In this document: one piece after another, positions 42,978 to 52,687 of the stretch
Numbering within the stretch: position 1 is the stretch's first letter
Layout of the letters: every line of letters begins with the position of its first letter
Assembly (NCBI GenBank): GCA_903845055.1
Contig: CAIMWF010000152.1
Location: forward strand, 1-64,000
Source of the DNA: an uncultured Bacteroidales bacterium
GTDB taxonomy: Bacteria > Bacteroidota > Bacteroidia > Bacteroidales > FEN-979
DNA length: 64,000 bases
Direction: 5' to 3'
The notes under the pieces: model-generated
Seen by the model: the letters and a program-made list of their open reading frames with translations, nothing else
Database searches by the model: none
Told to the model about the DNA's origin: nothing
Position numbers and translations under genes: made by a program

Positions 42978-44285
42978 ATGGCCGACACAAACTCCCCGCC
43001 TGCAGCCGGATCTCATCCGGAATTTCTCAACGAATGTACAAAACTGACGCCTGTTCATTACCGGATCCTGGGGATGAGCTGGGCGGGATGGGTCTTTGAT
43101 TTTTACGACCTGATCCTCTTCACCTTCCTGATGATCCCGATTGCCAAAGAATACAACTTCTCGAACCTCGAGATGTCATATGTGCTGGGAACCAGCCTGG
43201 CGGCAACCGCAGTGGGCGGGGTGATCTTCGGGATCCTGTCCGACCGCTATGGAAGACGGCAGGTCCTGCAATGGACAGTCCTTACCTATTCCATCGGTAC
43301 CTTTTGTTCGGGGCTGGCGGGCAGTTTCTGGCTCCTGATGATCTTCAGGATCATTACCGGGTTGGGCGTCGGCGGCGAATGGGGTACCGGGCAGACCTAC
43401 ATCGGCGAAACCTTTCCGGGTAAAAACCGGGGACGGTATTGTGCCTTCATGCAGACGGGGGCTCCCGTCGGGATCGCGCTGGCTTCGCTGGTTGGCGGGC
43501 TGCTGGCTCCGATGATCGGCTGGCGTTATTGCTTCTTCGTTTCGGTGATGCCCGCCTTCCTCGTATTCTATATACGAAGGAAATTACCGGAATCCGACCT
43601 GTGGCTGTACCGGAAAAAGGAAATTGAAAAAGGATTTCATACGGTATTTCGGGTCGGTGCCGGGAGTGTCCGCCAGTTTATGCTGCTTTTTTCGCCGCCG
43701 CACCGGAAATTCTTCCTGCTGAGTCTTGTCCTGGCCATTTTTGACATGTCGGCCTACTGGCTGACTTACTCATGGATGCCGGGGTATCTCCACGCGGAAC
43801 GGCATTTTACCTTAACAAAGTCGGTGCTCTGGATTCTTGTCACCCAGAGCGGTGGATTCCTGGGGTACCTGCTTTTCGGCTTTATTGCCGACCGGTTTGG
43901 CAGGAGGCCCGCCTACAGCATCTATTCCGTTATCATGGCCCTGGGGCTGATCATGGTGACCCTCTTCTGGGCCGACATCGTCATGTATCCCCCGATCATC
44001 CTGGCCTTTATGTTCATGGTAGGCTTCGGCACCGGGATGTTCGGGGGGGGCGGCTCCCTGTTTTCCGAACTTTTCCCCACTTCGGTCAGAAACACGGCCA
44101 TGGGATCGGCCTTCAACATGGCCCGGGGAATTCAATTCCTCACCCCCGTGGTCATTTCGATGATCGCGGTAAGGTTCGGGCTGGGAGGGGGCATTTCGCT
44201 GGCAGCCCTGTTCGCCCTGCTTGCCGGGGCATGGGTTTGGACCTTCCCCGAAACGAAGGGAAAAAAACTCTATGCCGGGGAATAA
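42978..44285 (+). CDS. MFS transporter (metabolite:H+ symporter type)
   Basis: A 435-residue, twelve-helix major facilitator. The loop 2-3 motif 'GILSDRYGRRQVLQW' and the repeated 'GFIADRFGRRPAYS' are intact. 'GLGVGGEWGTGQTYIGETFP' is typical of the sugar/metabolite:H+ symporter group that includes sialate and aromatic acid transporters. The first residues (MADTNSPPAAGSHPEFLNEC) form a cytoplasmic tail. The substrate cannot be predicted. It is convergent with the cohesin-like gene. Confidence 0.9.
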   Translation: MADTNSPPAAGSHPEFLNECTKLTPVHYRILGMSWAGWVFDFYDLILFTFLMIPIAKEYNFSNLEMSYVLGTSLAATAVGGVIFGILSDRYGRRQVLQWTVLTYSIGTFCSGLAGSFWLLMIFRIITGLGVGGEWGTGQTYIGETFPGKNRGRYCAFMQTGAPVGIALASLVGGLLAPMIGWRYCFFVSVMPAFLVFYIRRKLPESDLWLYRKKEIEKGFHTVFRVGAGSVRQFMLLFSPPHRKFFLLSLVLAIFDMSAYWLTYSWMPGYLHAERHFTLTKSVLWILVTQSGGFLGYLLFGFIADRFGRRPAYSIYSVIMALGLIMVTLFWADIVMYPPIILAFMFMVGFGTGMFGGGGSLFSELFPTSVRNTAMGSAFNMARGIQFLTPVVISMIAVRFGLGGGISLAALFALLAGAWVWTFPETKGKKLYAGE

Positions 44286-44340
44286 CGGTTTAATTTTGTC
44301 GCGCTCCTGCGGTCGCTGTCAAGATGCACCGGCCCGGTTC

Positions 44341-45369
44341 CTAAGGGCCTTCTATGGTAAGGGTGCCGGCAACATTCAGGTTCTTTGCCGGGTTTACGGT
44401 AAGTGCGGCGTTTTTCGACAAAAACAGGTTGTTGCAGTTGGCGGTTGAGATGAGGATCACCGGCGAACTTGGCGTTCCTGCGGGGATGATCACATTATCG
44501 GTAACAATCGGTGTGCCCGGCGGGCTCCAGTTTGTAGGCGATTTCCAGTCGGTCCCCGCCGTGCCGGTCCATGTTTTCGAGGTGCCAACCGGGGTGAGTA
44601 CCGTTACCGTGGTGGGGGTGGAATAGAGGGAGGAGCACGGGGTCTGCACGTAGGCCCGGTAATCCCAGGTGCCAGTATAGGCAGGTGTTTCGGAATAGGT
44701 CGACTGACCACTCGTGCCGGCGATGTCGGTAAAGCCACCCCCGTTGTATTGTTTCTGCCAGTTCAGGACCGTACCGAGATATCCTGCCAGGGGCAGGCTT
44801 CCGGTAGAGGCGCCGAAATAGATGGTCGATCCGCCCGAGACCGTTCCGGCAAGGGCCGCACTGCTCACCTGACCGTTGTGATAATAGGTGGAGGTGGGCA
44901 GATCGTTCATGGCTTGCAGTGTCTGATCGGCATATTCACAATCTCCTCCAAGGTTGTCGGTATTGTTAAAGGTAAGTGCGGCGGTCCCGCTGTAGTATTG
45001 AAAGGAGATGGTGAAAATCGTACTGCCGTCCGGTAGGGCTACCGGGTTGAAATCGGAGGCGGTCCATACGAATTTGACCATACGGGTCGTACCCGAAACC
45101 GGGCTGCTGGCAAAATTAGCTTGCGGAAATGCAGGATTTACATAACTCATGGTATTAAAATGCAGCATGGTTTCGTCATAATCTATGCGTAGTGTTATTT
45201 CCAGGATGTTCGCGAAGTTTACGACTGTGACCGGGATGGTGATCGTCGCTCCCGGGCATGCAGTGGCAATGGCCGCGGTGGTTATCGGTGCATTTGCCGC
45301 CCGCAGGGCATAGGGGGCAGCAAGGAGAAAGATCAACAATAAATTCCGGAGGTATTGCTTTGTGTCCAT
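44341..45369 (-). CDS. cohesin-like domain exported protein
   Basis: A 342-residue exported protein with a signal peptide (to about 23). A cohesin-type domain spans about 24-170, with 'GATITIPVTVVNFANILEIT' and 'FTISFQYYSGTAALTF'. An Ig-like repeat spans about 175-260 ('LNWQKQYNGGGFTDIAGTSG'). A final module starts 'WTGTAGTDWKSPTNWSPPG' and ends 'NAALTVNPAKNLNVAGTLTI'. Cohesin domains in Bacteroidota are usually parts of surface proteins, not cellulosomes. As in the C25 peptidase at 19647, the protein stops after the 'W..P.NW' module with no T9SS sorting domain visible. Confidence 0.75.
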   Translation of the reverse strand: MDTKQYLRNLLLIFLLAAPYALRAANAPITTAAIATACPGATITIPVTVVNFANILEITLRIDYDETMLHFNTMSYVNPAFPQANFASSPVSGTTRMVKFVWTASDFNPVALPDGSTIFTISFQYYSGTAALTFNNTDNLGGDCEYADQTLQAMNDLPTSTYYHNGQVSSAALAGTVSGGSTIYFGASTGSLPLAGYLGTVLNWQKQYNGGGFTDIAGTSGQSTYSETPAYTGTWDYRAYVQTPCSSLYSTPTTVTVLTPVGTSKTWTGTAGTDWKSPTNWSPPGTPIVTDNVIIPAGTPSSPVILISTANCNNLFLSKNAALTVNPAKNLNVAGTLTIEGP

Positions 45370-45550
45370 TTATCTTAGGGTTAACCAGTGATTTTATGCT
45401 AAAATGTAGTTGATAAAAACGTATAAAAATACAAAATATTCCTTAGGCGTCAGCGCATTGAAACCCGAAATGAACACCTGCCCTGTCCAGGAACAAGCCG
45501 GTCGTGCCGGGATACTGGTTATACCTCCATAAACGGAACATGCGGCCGGC

Positions 45551-46408
45551 CTATTTTCCGAAATTATAGGACGCTCCCACGCTGAGTCCGAAACCGCTTA
45601 CCGGGAAGGTCTGTTTTAATTGCTTGCTCGGACTGGTACTCGGAATGTTCTCCTTTTTGTCGTACGACTTGACAAATTCTGTCCGCTTCTGGCTTTCCGA
45701 CAAACCTCCCAGGATATCCGTCCCGTTCACCGTGTATTTCGTCAGGTCATAATATTTCGGGGTATAGTTCATCCCGGTAAAATCAAATTCACCAAAGAGT
45801 TTGAAGCCCTTTGTGAGATTGAAATCCATGCCGGCGGCAATGGAATATCCCAGCGGGATCCCTCCATGGTACCGCCCTTCAATGGAGGTTTCGGTACTCC
45901 CCGACGTTTTGACTTCGGTGTAATAAATATCGGGAATGATGCCGATCCCCAACCCGAACCGTGCATACGGGTTGTAGTTTTCAAGCCCGGGAGTGATCAC
46001 GAACGAGGGTATCAGCGAAAAAACCATGGCCCGGTATGAGGTGTTTTTGGTATAACTGTCATATATAGACTCGTAAGTCACATTGGTCTTGGTCTTCAGC
46101 CCGAAATGGTCGTTGATGTCCAACTCCGCGCTGAAATAGCGGTTGAACCGGTAGCCGAACCCCAAGTCGACATTAAACCCCTTGCCCGGGGCAAAATTTA
46201 CAGAGGACAATACGTCGGAGGTTGGCCCGTAATCTTCATCAAATTCATCGCAGGGGTCATAATCACAAAGCCCGATTCCGCCCCCAACTCCCAGGTGAAG
46301 GTAAAACCTGCTGTCGGGTTCATCACTCCAGCTCCGGCTGTTATCCTGGGCACATGCAGCAAGTCCCACAATTGCTATGAAACATGCAGAAAGTATCATT
46401 GCTTTCAT
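45551..46408 (-). CDS. outer-membrane beta-barrel protein
   Basis: A 285-residue protein with a signal peptide ending near LAACA|QDN and alternating strands to the C-terminus, which ends '...FGLSVGASYNFGK'. It has 'NVDLGFGYRFNRYFSAELDI' and 'GMDFNLTKGFKLFGEFDF', the patterns of OmpA/porin-like barrels. An acidic loop 'CDYDPCDEFDEDYG' follows the first strand. It starts at 46408; an upstream extension is unlikely because a -7 box lies in it. Its precise role is unknown. Confidence 0.8.
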   Translation of the reverse strand: MKAMILSACFIAIVGLAACAQDNSRSWSDEPDSRFYLHLGVGGGIGLCDYDPCDEFDEDYGPTSDVLSSVNFAPGKGFNVDLGFGYRFNRYFSAELDINDHFGLKTKTNVTYESIYDSYTKNTSYRAMVFSLIPSFVITPGLENYNPYARFGLGIGIIPDIYYTEVKTSGSTETSIEGRYHGGIPLGYSIAAGMDFNLTKGFKLFGEFDFTGMNYTPKYYDLTKYTVNGTDILGGLSESQKRTEFVKSYDKKENIPSTSPSKQLKQTFPVSGFGLSVGASYNFGK

Positions 46409-46444
46409 GTTACAATCATTTAAAACTGTGCAATATTGCAATGC

Positions 46445-46452
46445 CAAAGATA
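46445..46452 (-). promoter_or_regulatory. -7 box (TATCTTTG) for the beta-barrel gene
   Basis: A full TAnnTTTG match on the minus strand, giving a predicted start near 46438 and a leader of about 30 nt. No -33 TTG at ideal spacing. Confidence 0.45.
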
Positions 46453-46631
46453 GGTAATAAAATGTAAATAGTCTAAATAAGGTATATTTATTTTTGCGGG
46501 GATATCCTGTTTGGTGAATGATAATTTGCACGGCAGCGTAGACCGGCTAACCTGGTGAACATTGGGAATAACCTGCAAGCGGTCTTCATTGGGCGGAAGA
46601 TCAGGCAGGGAACGATGTTTAAGGTGAAAGG

Positions 46632-47312
46632 TTAATTAAGGAGCGAAGAGCGGCTGATGTATTGCTTGTCCTGGTGGTAAATGAACAAACAGGTACCCTC
46701 TTTGATGGTTTCGACAATCTGTTTGATCAGGTCGGGAGGCAGGGAGGGGCAACCTAAACTACGGCCCAGCCGGCCGGTTCTCCGGATGAAATTTTCAGTG
46801 GCGTAAGCGGCCCCGTGAATGATGATCTCGCGCTTCATCGCGTTGTCGTTGAAGCCTTTTTCAACTCCGTCGAGGATCAGCGATAACCCCACGCTCGAAC
46901 CGAGACATTCCTGTTTTGTAATGTAGAATCCAAGACTGCTCTCGCAGGAGCCGACAACATTGGAGAAATGTTGGGCAAACTCATCGCCGGTCTTGCGGCC
47001 ATGGGCGACATAGGTATTGAACAGGAGCACCTTATTCAGTAGATCGATTACATATAGCCGCTTGTTCCTGCTCGACTGGGAAAAATCGACAATAGTCAGG
47101 ATGCCATTATTCCTTAGTTTGCCATTGTATTCAAGTTTATGATGGCCTTTCATGGCAAACTGGAAAACTTCACGGGACAGTCCCTTTTCTGACAGGTTCA
47201 GCGATGCGTAAAGCTGGGGCTGATCTGCAGGGTCCGGGCCCGGGTTACCAGCGCCGGCACGTTGTATCAAGGGGATTATCAGCAAAAGGAAAAACAGGAA
47301 TTGTTTTCTCAT
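46632..47312 (-). CDS. murein L,D-transpeptidase catalytic-domain protein
   Basis: A 226-residue exported protein (signal peptide to about residue 21) of the YkuD-related type. The active-site region reads 'REIIIHGAAYATENF' then 'GRLGRSLGCPSLPPDL', with the catalytic Cys in the SLGCPSL motif and the upstream His. It would cross-link or trim peptidoglycan stem peptides in the periplasm. The neighbouring gene encodes a larger L,D-transpeptidase of a different subfamily, so the two probably act on the same substrate. Confidence 0.85.
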   Translation of the reverse strand: MRKQFLFFLLLIIPLIQRAGAGNPGPDPADQPQLYASLNLSEKGLSREVFQFAMKGHHKLEYNGKLRNNGILTIVDFSQSSRNKRLYVIDLLNKVLLFNTYVAHGRKTGDEFAQHFSNVVGSCESSLGFYITKQECLGSSVGLSLILDGVEKGFNDNAMKREIIIHGAAYATENFIRRTGRLGRSLGCPSLPPDLIKQIVETIKEGTCLFIYHQDKQYISRSSLLN

Positions 47313-47316
47313 GCTG

Positions 47317-47324
47317 CAAAGATA
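47317..47324 (-). promoter_or_regulatory. -7 box (TATCTTTG) directly before the 46632-47312 gene
   Basis: A full TAnnTTTG match ends only 4 nt before the ATG. Transcription would start at or next to the start codon, so the mRNA may be leaderless. No clear -33 TTG. Confidence 0.35.
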
Positions 47325-47388
47325 GGCAAATAATCTCTGCCGGAAGTTTTTAACGTTTTTTTGACAGACTAACGTGCACTAAACCAGG

Positions 47389-49023
47389 TTATTTGTCCTC
47401 TTTCAGCAGGCTTGCCAATCGGTTGTCCCTTTGATAGATATCGTTGTAGAAATTGAGGTTCCCCTGCCGGTCCACCCATGCTGTAAAGTAGCCGATATAA
47501 ACCGGAATCTTGTGTTTTATTACACAAGTGTATTCCTTGCCCGAACGCATGGCCGCATCAATCCGCTTAGTGGTCCACGCCGGGTCGTCGTTCAGCACCG
47601 TGAGTGCCAGGTCCCTCGGTTTCCCCACACGGATGCATCCATGGCTGAATGCCCTGGTCTCCCTGGCGAACAGGCTCTTTGCCGGTGTATCGTGCATGTA
47701 AATGTCATTGGAATTCGGGAAAATGAATTTAACCAGTCCCAGGGAGTTGTTTTTCCCCGGTTTCTGGCGTACCTGCCCGTTGTTCCACTCCATGTTGTGT
47801 TTTTCAAGGTAATTTTTATTTTTCGCCATTCCGGGCCTGACCTCCTTGCTGATGATGCTTTGCGGGAGGTTCCAGTAAGGACTGAATACAATATAGCTGA
47901 GCATCCCGCTGAAGATTACGGTTTTTGTTACATCGGACCCAACGATTACGGGCGATTCGAGTTCTGTTTTCCCGTTGCGGACAAATGTCAGTTTGAACGA
48001 AGGGATGTTGACCACGATGAACTCCTTTGCTTTGGCAAATTCGGGCGAAATCCATCGGCATCTTTCCATGTTTACGATGATCTGGCTGATGCGTTCGCCC
48101 ACCGGCCTGTTCATCTCGCGAACCAGTTCTGCACCGATCATCCCGGTTGACGTTTTACCATTGCGGGCCTGGAATTTTTTAACTGCTTCCATCAGGTCGT
48201 TGTCGAAAAGGTTGCTGCCATTGTTATGTTTGAGTTCACCCGTGAGGAGGAGCCGTTCTTTCACCTGCAGGATGATCCTGCCCGTATCGCCAGACTTGTA
48301 TCCTTTTTTTCCCGGAATGGCGTCGATGGGTTTCCATCCCCCTTTCTTTTCAATTTCGCGGTATTGCTGAAGCACATCCCGTAACTTGTAATACTGGCTG
48401 AACAACACACTGTCGTTGCGTTTGAACAATTCACGATCGGGCAAAACCGAATCGAGCAGGGCCGCGAAGGAGACCTGTTTGCGTGGCAGAAGCCAGCCAA
48501 TGGCCGTAGTGGTGGTATCGGCAAGACCCTTGTACACCTTTTCGGCATAAAACAGGTAGAGGTTGGTGAGCATCAGTTCGGTCTCCGTTTGCGAAAGGTT
48601 GTTGTCCTTTTCATTTTCAAACACCCCGTCGATCTTTTCCTGGTATGGAAATTTCGAAGAAACCCCTTCCACGACAAGTTCCCTGATTTTACTGTAGAGG
48701 GTCTGCCCGAATTCAACAATTCCTCCTGAATCATACCATATATGCATGAACCTGTTCTGGCGGTAAACCTCCAGCAGATCTTTCCGGTACTTGTTCAGTT
48801 CAGGGTAGGAACCATAAAATGAAGCCACCTGGTTGCTGTCGAAAGGCATGTTGCTGCGGTGGTTCACGGTGCCGATAAGCCGGCCGTCTGGCAGTCTACC
48901 CGAATGAGCGTTATTTTTTAAATTGCATGACCCGGCTGCAATTAAAAATACCAGGAAGATGGCGATCAGTCCCGCCCAATATATCCTGAGAGGATGTCCG
49001 GTTTTTTCTTTTGGCGTAACCAT
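47389..49023 (-). CDS. large L,D-transpeptidase (YcbB/LdtD-like)
   Basis: A 544-residue protein with a lipoprotein-like N-terminus (FLIAAGSC, Cys near 33). The middle region (about 60-330) includes a peptidoglycan-binding repeat with 'LFDNDLMEAVKKFQARNGKT'. A YkuD-type catalytic domain follows (about 360-500), with 'YWNLPQSIISKEVRPGM', 'MHDTPAKSLFARETRAF' and the active site SHGCIRV. It forms 3-3 cross-links in peptidoglycan. I choose ATG 49023 because the longer frame lacks a signal peptide. Confidence 0.88.
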   Translation of the reverse strand: MVTPKEKTGHPLRIYWAGLIAIFLVFLIAAGSCNLKNNAHSGRLPDGRLIGTVNHRSNMPFDSNQVASFYGSYPELNKYRKDLLEVYRQNRFMHIWYDSGGIVEFGQTLYSKIRELVVEGVSSKFPYQEKIDGVFENEKDNNLSQTETELMLTNLYLFYAEKVYKGLADTTTTAIGWLLPRKQVSFAALLDSVLPDRELFKRNDSVLFSQYYKLRDVLQQYREIEKKGGWKPIDAIPGKKGYKSGDTGRIILQVKERLLLTGELKHNNGSNLFDNDLMEAVKKFQARNGKTSTGMIGAELVREMNRPVGERISQIIVNMERCRWISPEFAKAKEFIVVNIPSFKLTFVRNGKTELESPVIVGSDVTKTVIFSGMLSYIVFSPYWNLPQSIISKEVRPGMAKNKNYLEKHNMEWNNGQVRQKPGKNNSLGLVKFIFPNSNDIYMHDTPAKSLFARETRAFSHGCIRVGKPRDLALTVLNDDPAWTTKRIDAAMRSGKEYTCVIKHKIPVYIGYFTAWVDRQGNLNFYNDIYQRDNRLASLLKEDK

Positions 49024-49186
49024 AGTTCTTCCAATTAATTGCAAGTTGCGAAAATAAAGATAATTACGTTCATCGCGGGAAAGGAAACGGATGATTGTTT
49101 TCGTTTCAGGGGGGCATAATGATTCCGGACCGCTAAAAACAGTACAGCAGTCCGGTTGGGGACTGCTGCATTGCTTCAATAGCCGA

Positions 49187-49222
49187 TAAAAAAACACAAT
49201 TCTGAAAAAAAAGAATCTTGTG
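49187..49222 (-). terminator. rho-independent terminator after the PKD/T9SS gene
   Basis: In minus-strand sense, CACAA and ATTCT pair with AGAAT and TTGTG across a T-rich loop, followed by seven T residues. It lies about 11 nt beyond the stop codon at 49234, where a terminator is expected. Confidence 0.65.
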
Positions 49223-49233
49223 CTGCCAGCGGT

Positions 49234-51237
49234 TTACTTCACAATTTTCTGAACAATCCGGATTCCTGCCGGGGAGGTGATCCGCAGCGTGTATATACCA
49301 TGGCCGAGCATGCTCACATCCACCTGAGGATGGTTGGCACCGCTGGCCAGCGTGAGTGACTGGCGAACCACAACCTGCCCGCTCATGTTGCAAATCTCGG
49401 TAAGGCCGGTCGCCGGGGCGGTAACGTTAAAGCTGAGATTCAGGATATCATTGACAGGGTTGGGGTAGAGGGTAAAACTCTCCACAATTGCGGCTTCGCC
49501 GATCCCAAGGATGCTGGTCCCATTCATCGTCATGGTGACCGCCGCCACCGGGTTGCCTGCACTGAGGATCACCTTCACGAGTTCGCTGGTGGTATTGGGG
49601 AGTTCGGGTTTCAGGTAATAGGTGCCATATGCCATCCCGCTGAAACTGAAGCTCCCGGAGGCATTCACCCTGCGGTAGCCGACCGTCTCGCCCTGCTCAT
49701 TGGTCAGCAGCATGGTGATCTGCTCTACCTGGCCTGTTTTCAGTCCCACCTTGTTGATATGGCCGTTAACGCCACCCTGGCCTGAAAACATGTGGGTTCC
49801 ATGGACTAGATTGATGTTGTATGGGTTCTGTGCCTGCCCGAGGTGGACAACCGCAGCCTGCTGCCAGTGGATGACATTACCAAAGTAGGTGGGAAGATAT
49901 TCGCCGGCAGAATCGAATGGAAGCGCCCAGATGACGTATTCACCTCCCGGCACATAAGGGAATGCATAGGCCCCGATGGGATTCAGGAAACTGGTGGCGA
50001 CAAAGGGGGGATGGGTGGTGGAGGTGTCAAGTGCAAAGATCATTACCAGCCCGTGGCTCATGGGGATATTCCCGGCGAAGACCTGGCCGTAGAGCTGGTG
50101 GATGTCGGTGCTGTCGCCGACCAGGATCTGCTGCGTGCTGGTAAATGCGCAATGGCTCGAATCCTGGCGCACCGTGGCAAGTGTGACGGCATACCAGCCC
50201 GGGGCGGCATACAGGTGAGCAATATTTTTTCCGGTACTGGTGGTCCCATCACCAAAATTCCAGGTATATGTTGCCGGCTGGTTATATGGCATGTGTCCCT
50301 CAAAACTGATATGCAGCCAGTCGGGCATATGGGTGAACCAGCTGGCACACGGCGGGGGAGGAGGTGGGCCGGCCTGGACATCCTTGCATTCGGTATCCTG
50401 GCATGCAGGATTGGTGTGTGTAATTGTCAGGCAAACATGGTAGACGCCATTGGTGGCATAGGTATGAACGGGATTCTTATCGTTGGAGAAGGTGCTGTCG
50501 CCGAAACTCCAGTACCAAGACGATCCGCCGCCAACACTCAGGTCGGTAAAATGAAATGTCCTGGATGTGGCATTACTATCGCAATTCCAGGTGAATTCGG
50601 CATGGCACCCAACCCCGGTGCTGTCGCCGATGTGGACTTCATGAGTCCTCGAATCGAAGCAACCCCCGGCAAGGCTGTCGCCCATTTTCAGGGTTACATG
50701 GTATACTCCCGGCGCCGCATAGCTGTGAAACGGGCTGAAGAGAGGCGAGGTTGAACCGTCGCCAAACGACCATTGCCAGGGCCCGTTGACACCCACCGAA
50801 GTGTTGATGAAATGAACATTCTGCGGCGGTGGCGGGGCAAAAGCGGGATAGAAATCGGCATGGCATGGCAGGGGTGATTGACCGGAGCAGATGATAAAAT
50901 CTATTATAAAATTCTGGTTGCCCGGGCCGAATGGAAAATCGCCGAGGTGGGGATGGAGCACACAGTCAAGGACGGTAACACGCATGATCCCACCGGGAAT
51001 GGTGCCATTGTTGAAGAAAATGGTATCCACATAGAGCCCGTTCATCATGGTATGGACCTCATGGTGATAAACGAAACCGCCACCGGCCGAATCGATATCG
51101 ATATGTACAGGGTAATTGGCAAGCGGCGCTCCCGTAACGCTGTCGGTAACATAGCCTGACACATGGATGGTGTTTGTCTGCGCCATCAGGCTGACGGCAG
51201 CGAACCATACCATGAAAAGGAGGATCATTTTTTTCAT
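49234..51237 (-). CDS. PKD-repeat surface protein with T9SS sorting domain
   Basis: A 667-residue exported protein. A signal peptide is followed by a carboxypeptidase-regulatory-like beta domain ('IHVSGYVTDSVTGAPLANYP') and at least three PKD domains ('PWQWSFGDGSTSPLFSPFHS', 'SWYWSFGDSTFSNDKNPVHT', 'ATYTWNFGDGTTSTGKNIAH'). A further Cna-B-like domain and a type A sorting domain follow ('LYPNPVNDILNLSFNVTAP' to 'GIRIVQKIVK'). It should be secreted by the T9SS and displayed on the surface. The length and domain order are usual for adhesin-like or scaffold proteins; there is no catalytic domain. Confidence 0.88.
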   Translation of the reverse strand: MKKMILLFMVWFAAVSLMAQTNTIHVSGYVTDSVTGAPLANYPVHIDIDSAGGGFVYHHEVHTMMNGLYVDTIFFNNGTIPGGIMRVTVLDCVLHPHLGDFPFGPGNQNFIIDFIICSGQSPLPCHADFYPAFAPPPPQNVHFINTSVGVNGPWQWSFGDGSTSPLFSPFHSYAAPGVYHVTLKMGDSLAGGCFDSRTHEVHIGDSTGVGCHAEFTWNCDSNATSRTFHFTDLSVGGGSSWYWSFGDSTFSNDKNPVHTYATNGVYHVCLTITHTNPACQDTECKDVQAGPPPPPPCASWFTHMPDWLHISFEGHMPYNQPATYTWNFGDGTTSTGKNIAHLYAAPGWYAVTLATVRQDSSHCAFTSTQQILVGDSTDIHQLYGQVFAGNIPMSHGLVMIFALDTSTTHPPFVATSFLNPIGAYAFPYVPGGEYVIWALPFDSAGEYLPTYFGNVIHWQQAAVVHLGQAQNPYNINLVHGTHMFSGQGGVNGHINKVGLKTGQVEQITMLLTNEQGETVGYRRVNASGSFSFSGMAYGTYYLKPELPNTTSELVKVILSAGNPVAAVTMTMNGTSILGIGEAAIVESFTLYPNPVNDILNLSFNVTAPATGLTEICNMSGQVVVRQSLTLASGANHPQVDVSMLGHGIYTLRITSPAGIRIVQKIVK

Positions 51238-51334
51238 CGGATTATTTTTTAAGAGTTGGATGCAGTTGTTTTGTTTGTTCCAATATAATAAACCCTGGAT
51301 CGGTTAAACGTTGCCCGAAAAATGCATCATTATC

Positions 51335-52687
51335 CTATAACTTTATCAGCAGGGCCGATCTCATGCCTGCCGACCAGGGTTTTTTAGTATTGACCGACGA
51401 TTCGTATACGGAGTTAAAATAGTACCTGATTTCGGGTTCAAGTTCCAGGCTGAACCTCCCGGAAAGTTTCAGGGATGCACTGATTCCGGCCACTGCCTGC
51501 CAATTCAGGTCGATGCGGTCGGGCGAGATATCGTTGATGGAGATGACCCGGTCCATTCCCGCGTTGTAGGACCCTGACAAATTTTCGGTCTTCAAAAGCA
51601 GCGACATCACAGCGCCTCCCCTGATCCCCAATGATATTCTTGAGTTCTGCCAGAAGTCGTATCCCAGGATGAGGGGGATCTGCAGGTATGTGTAGCGTTT
51701 TTTAATGTAGGAATAGTTGTTGAGAAGGGTCGTGTCATAAACCTGCTTATTCGTTGAATAGTAGGTCGCAATAAGGTTGTAGTGCATTGCGTCCCAGTTG
51801 AATTGAACGGAATCGAGGAATGAATAGGTTCCGACGTATGGATTGGTTTTAACCAGCATTTCGTTCGAACCGGTGGTGATGCTGAGCCCCAGACCGGTCC
51901 TTACCGAGTATTTGCCGAAATGGAAGGTGCCGTCCACCCCCATATTGTTGACGAATTTCTCCCCGTTGAGTGTGTTGAACATCCATTCAGGACTGTAATA
52001 GAGGCCCAGGCAAACATCCCAGTTTTTTGGAGGCGTGTATTTCACTGCATGAACCTGTTTCCTTGATTCATTGTTCCCTGTCGGAAAGGGTTCAGCCTGT
52101 TCTGTTGTTTGATCCGGCGCATCCGGAGTAAAAGTGGTAATGGAAGGAGGCGTGGATGTTTCAACCGGGGCCTGCGTAATTAAAGGTTCGGTTGATGTCG
52201 CCGGGGTGGCAGGAATTACGGTTGACGGTTTCTGCATGCCATCCATGTTGCCGGGTATCACAGGCGCAACGGAGGCGGAAGGCGCCGGTAAGGATTTGAC
52301 TGGATGGGCAGGGGCTTCAGATGCCTGTGCCTTTTCACGCATGAATACCGCTTTATGGCCCGTTCCCGGGGCAGTGGTTGTTGCCACCTGGCCGGGGTTG
52401 GTCATGACTGTCTGCTGCACCGGTTGCACCCGGGCTGTGTATGCAACGTTGACGGTACTGCCGTGATCACCCCAAATAAGGAGTCCGGTGACCAGGCCAA
52501 TGATCAGCAATCCGGCTCCGATACCGGCATAGACCCATCCGGAGAGGGACTTTTTCCCGGCCAGGTCGGCAGCCTCCCCGAGGAATATGGCCCTTTGTTC
52601 CCGGGACGGAGTGACCTCCAGGTCATCCAGCCCCTGGCGGAACAGATCATCAAGAGGATGCTGCTCTTTCCGTATACTTTTTTTCAT
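51335..52687 (-). CDS. membrane protein with anti-sigma-like N-terminus and barrel-like C-terminus
   Basis: A 450-residue protein with three parts: a cytoplasmic N-terminus (about 1-45, 'HPLDDLFRQGLDDLEVTPS'); a single membrane helix (about 50-72, 'GWVYAGIGAGLLIIGLVTG'); and a Pro/Thr/Ala-rich periplasmic linker (about 80-200) leading to strands like an outer-membrane porin ('GVDGTFHFGKYSVRTGLGLS', 'PLILGYDFWQNSRISLGIRG'). The gene overlaps the end of the ECF sigma gene by 38 bp, the place where anti-sigma factors are usually encoded. The N-terminus may therefore bind the sigma factor. Confidence 0.65.
   Translation of the reverse strand: MKKSIRKEQHPLDDLFRQGLDDLEVTPSREQRAIFLGEAADLAGKKSLSGWVYAGIGAGLLIIGLVTGLLIWGDHGSTVNVAYTARVQPVQQTVMTNPGQVATTTAPGTGHKAVFMREKAQASEAPAHPVKSLPAPSASVAPVIPGNMDGMQKPSTVIPATPATSTEPLITQAPVETSTPPSITTFTPDAPDQTTEQAEPFPTGNNESRKQVHAVKYTPPKNWDVCLGLYYSPEWMFNTLNGEKFVNNMGVDGTFHFGKYSVRTGLGLSITTGSNEMLVKTNPYVGTYSFLDSVQFNWDAMHYNLIATYYSTNKQVYDTTLLNNYSYIKKRYTYLQIPLILGYDFWQNSRISLGIRGGAVMSLLLKTENLSGSYNAGMDRVISINDISPDRIDLNWQAVAGISASLKLSGRFSLELEPEIRYYFNSVYESSVNTKKPWSAGMRSALLIKL

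Noticed and set aside
49843-50754. 303-codon plus-strand frame across the PKD protein gene
   Set aside because: A shadow of the minus-strand gene, whose PKD and sorting domains are clear.
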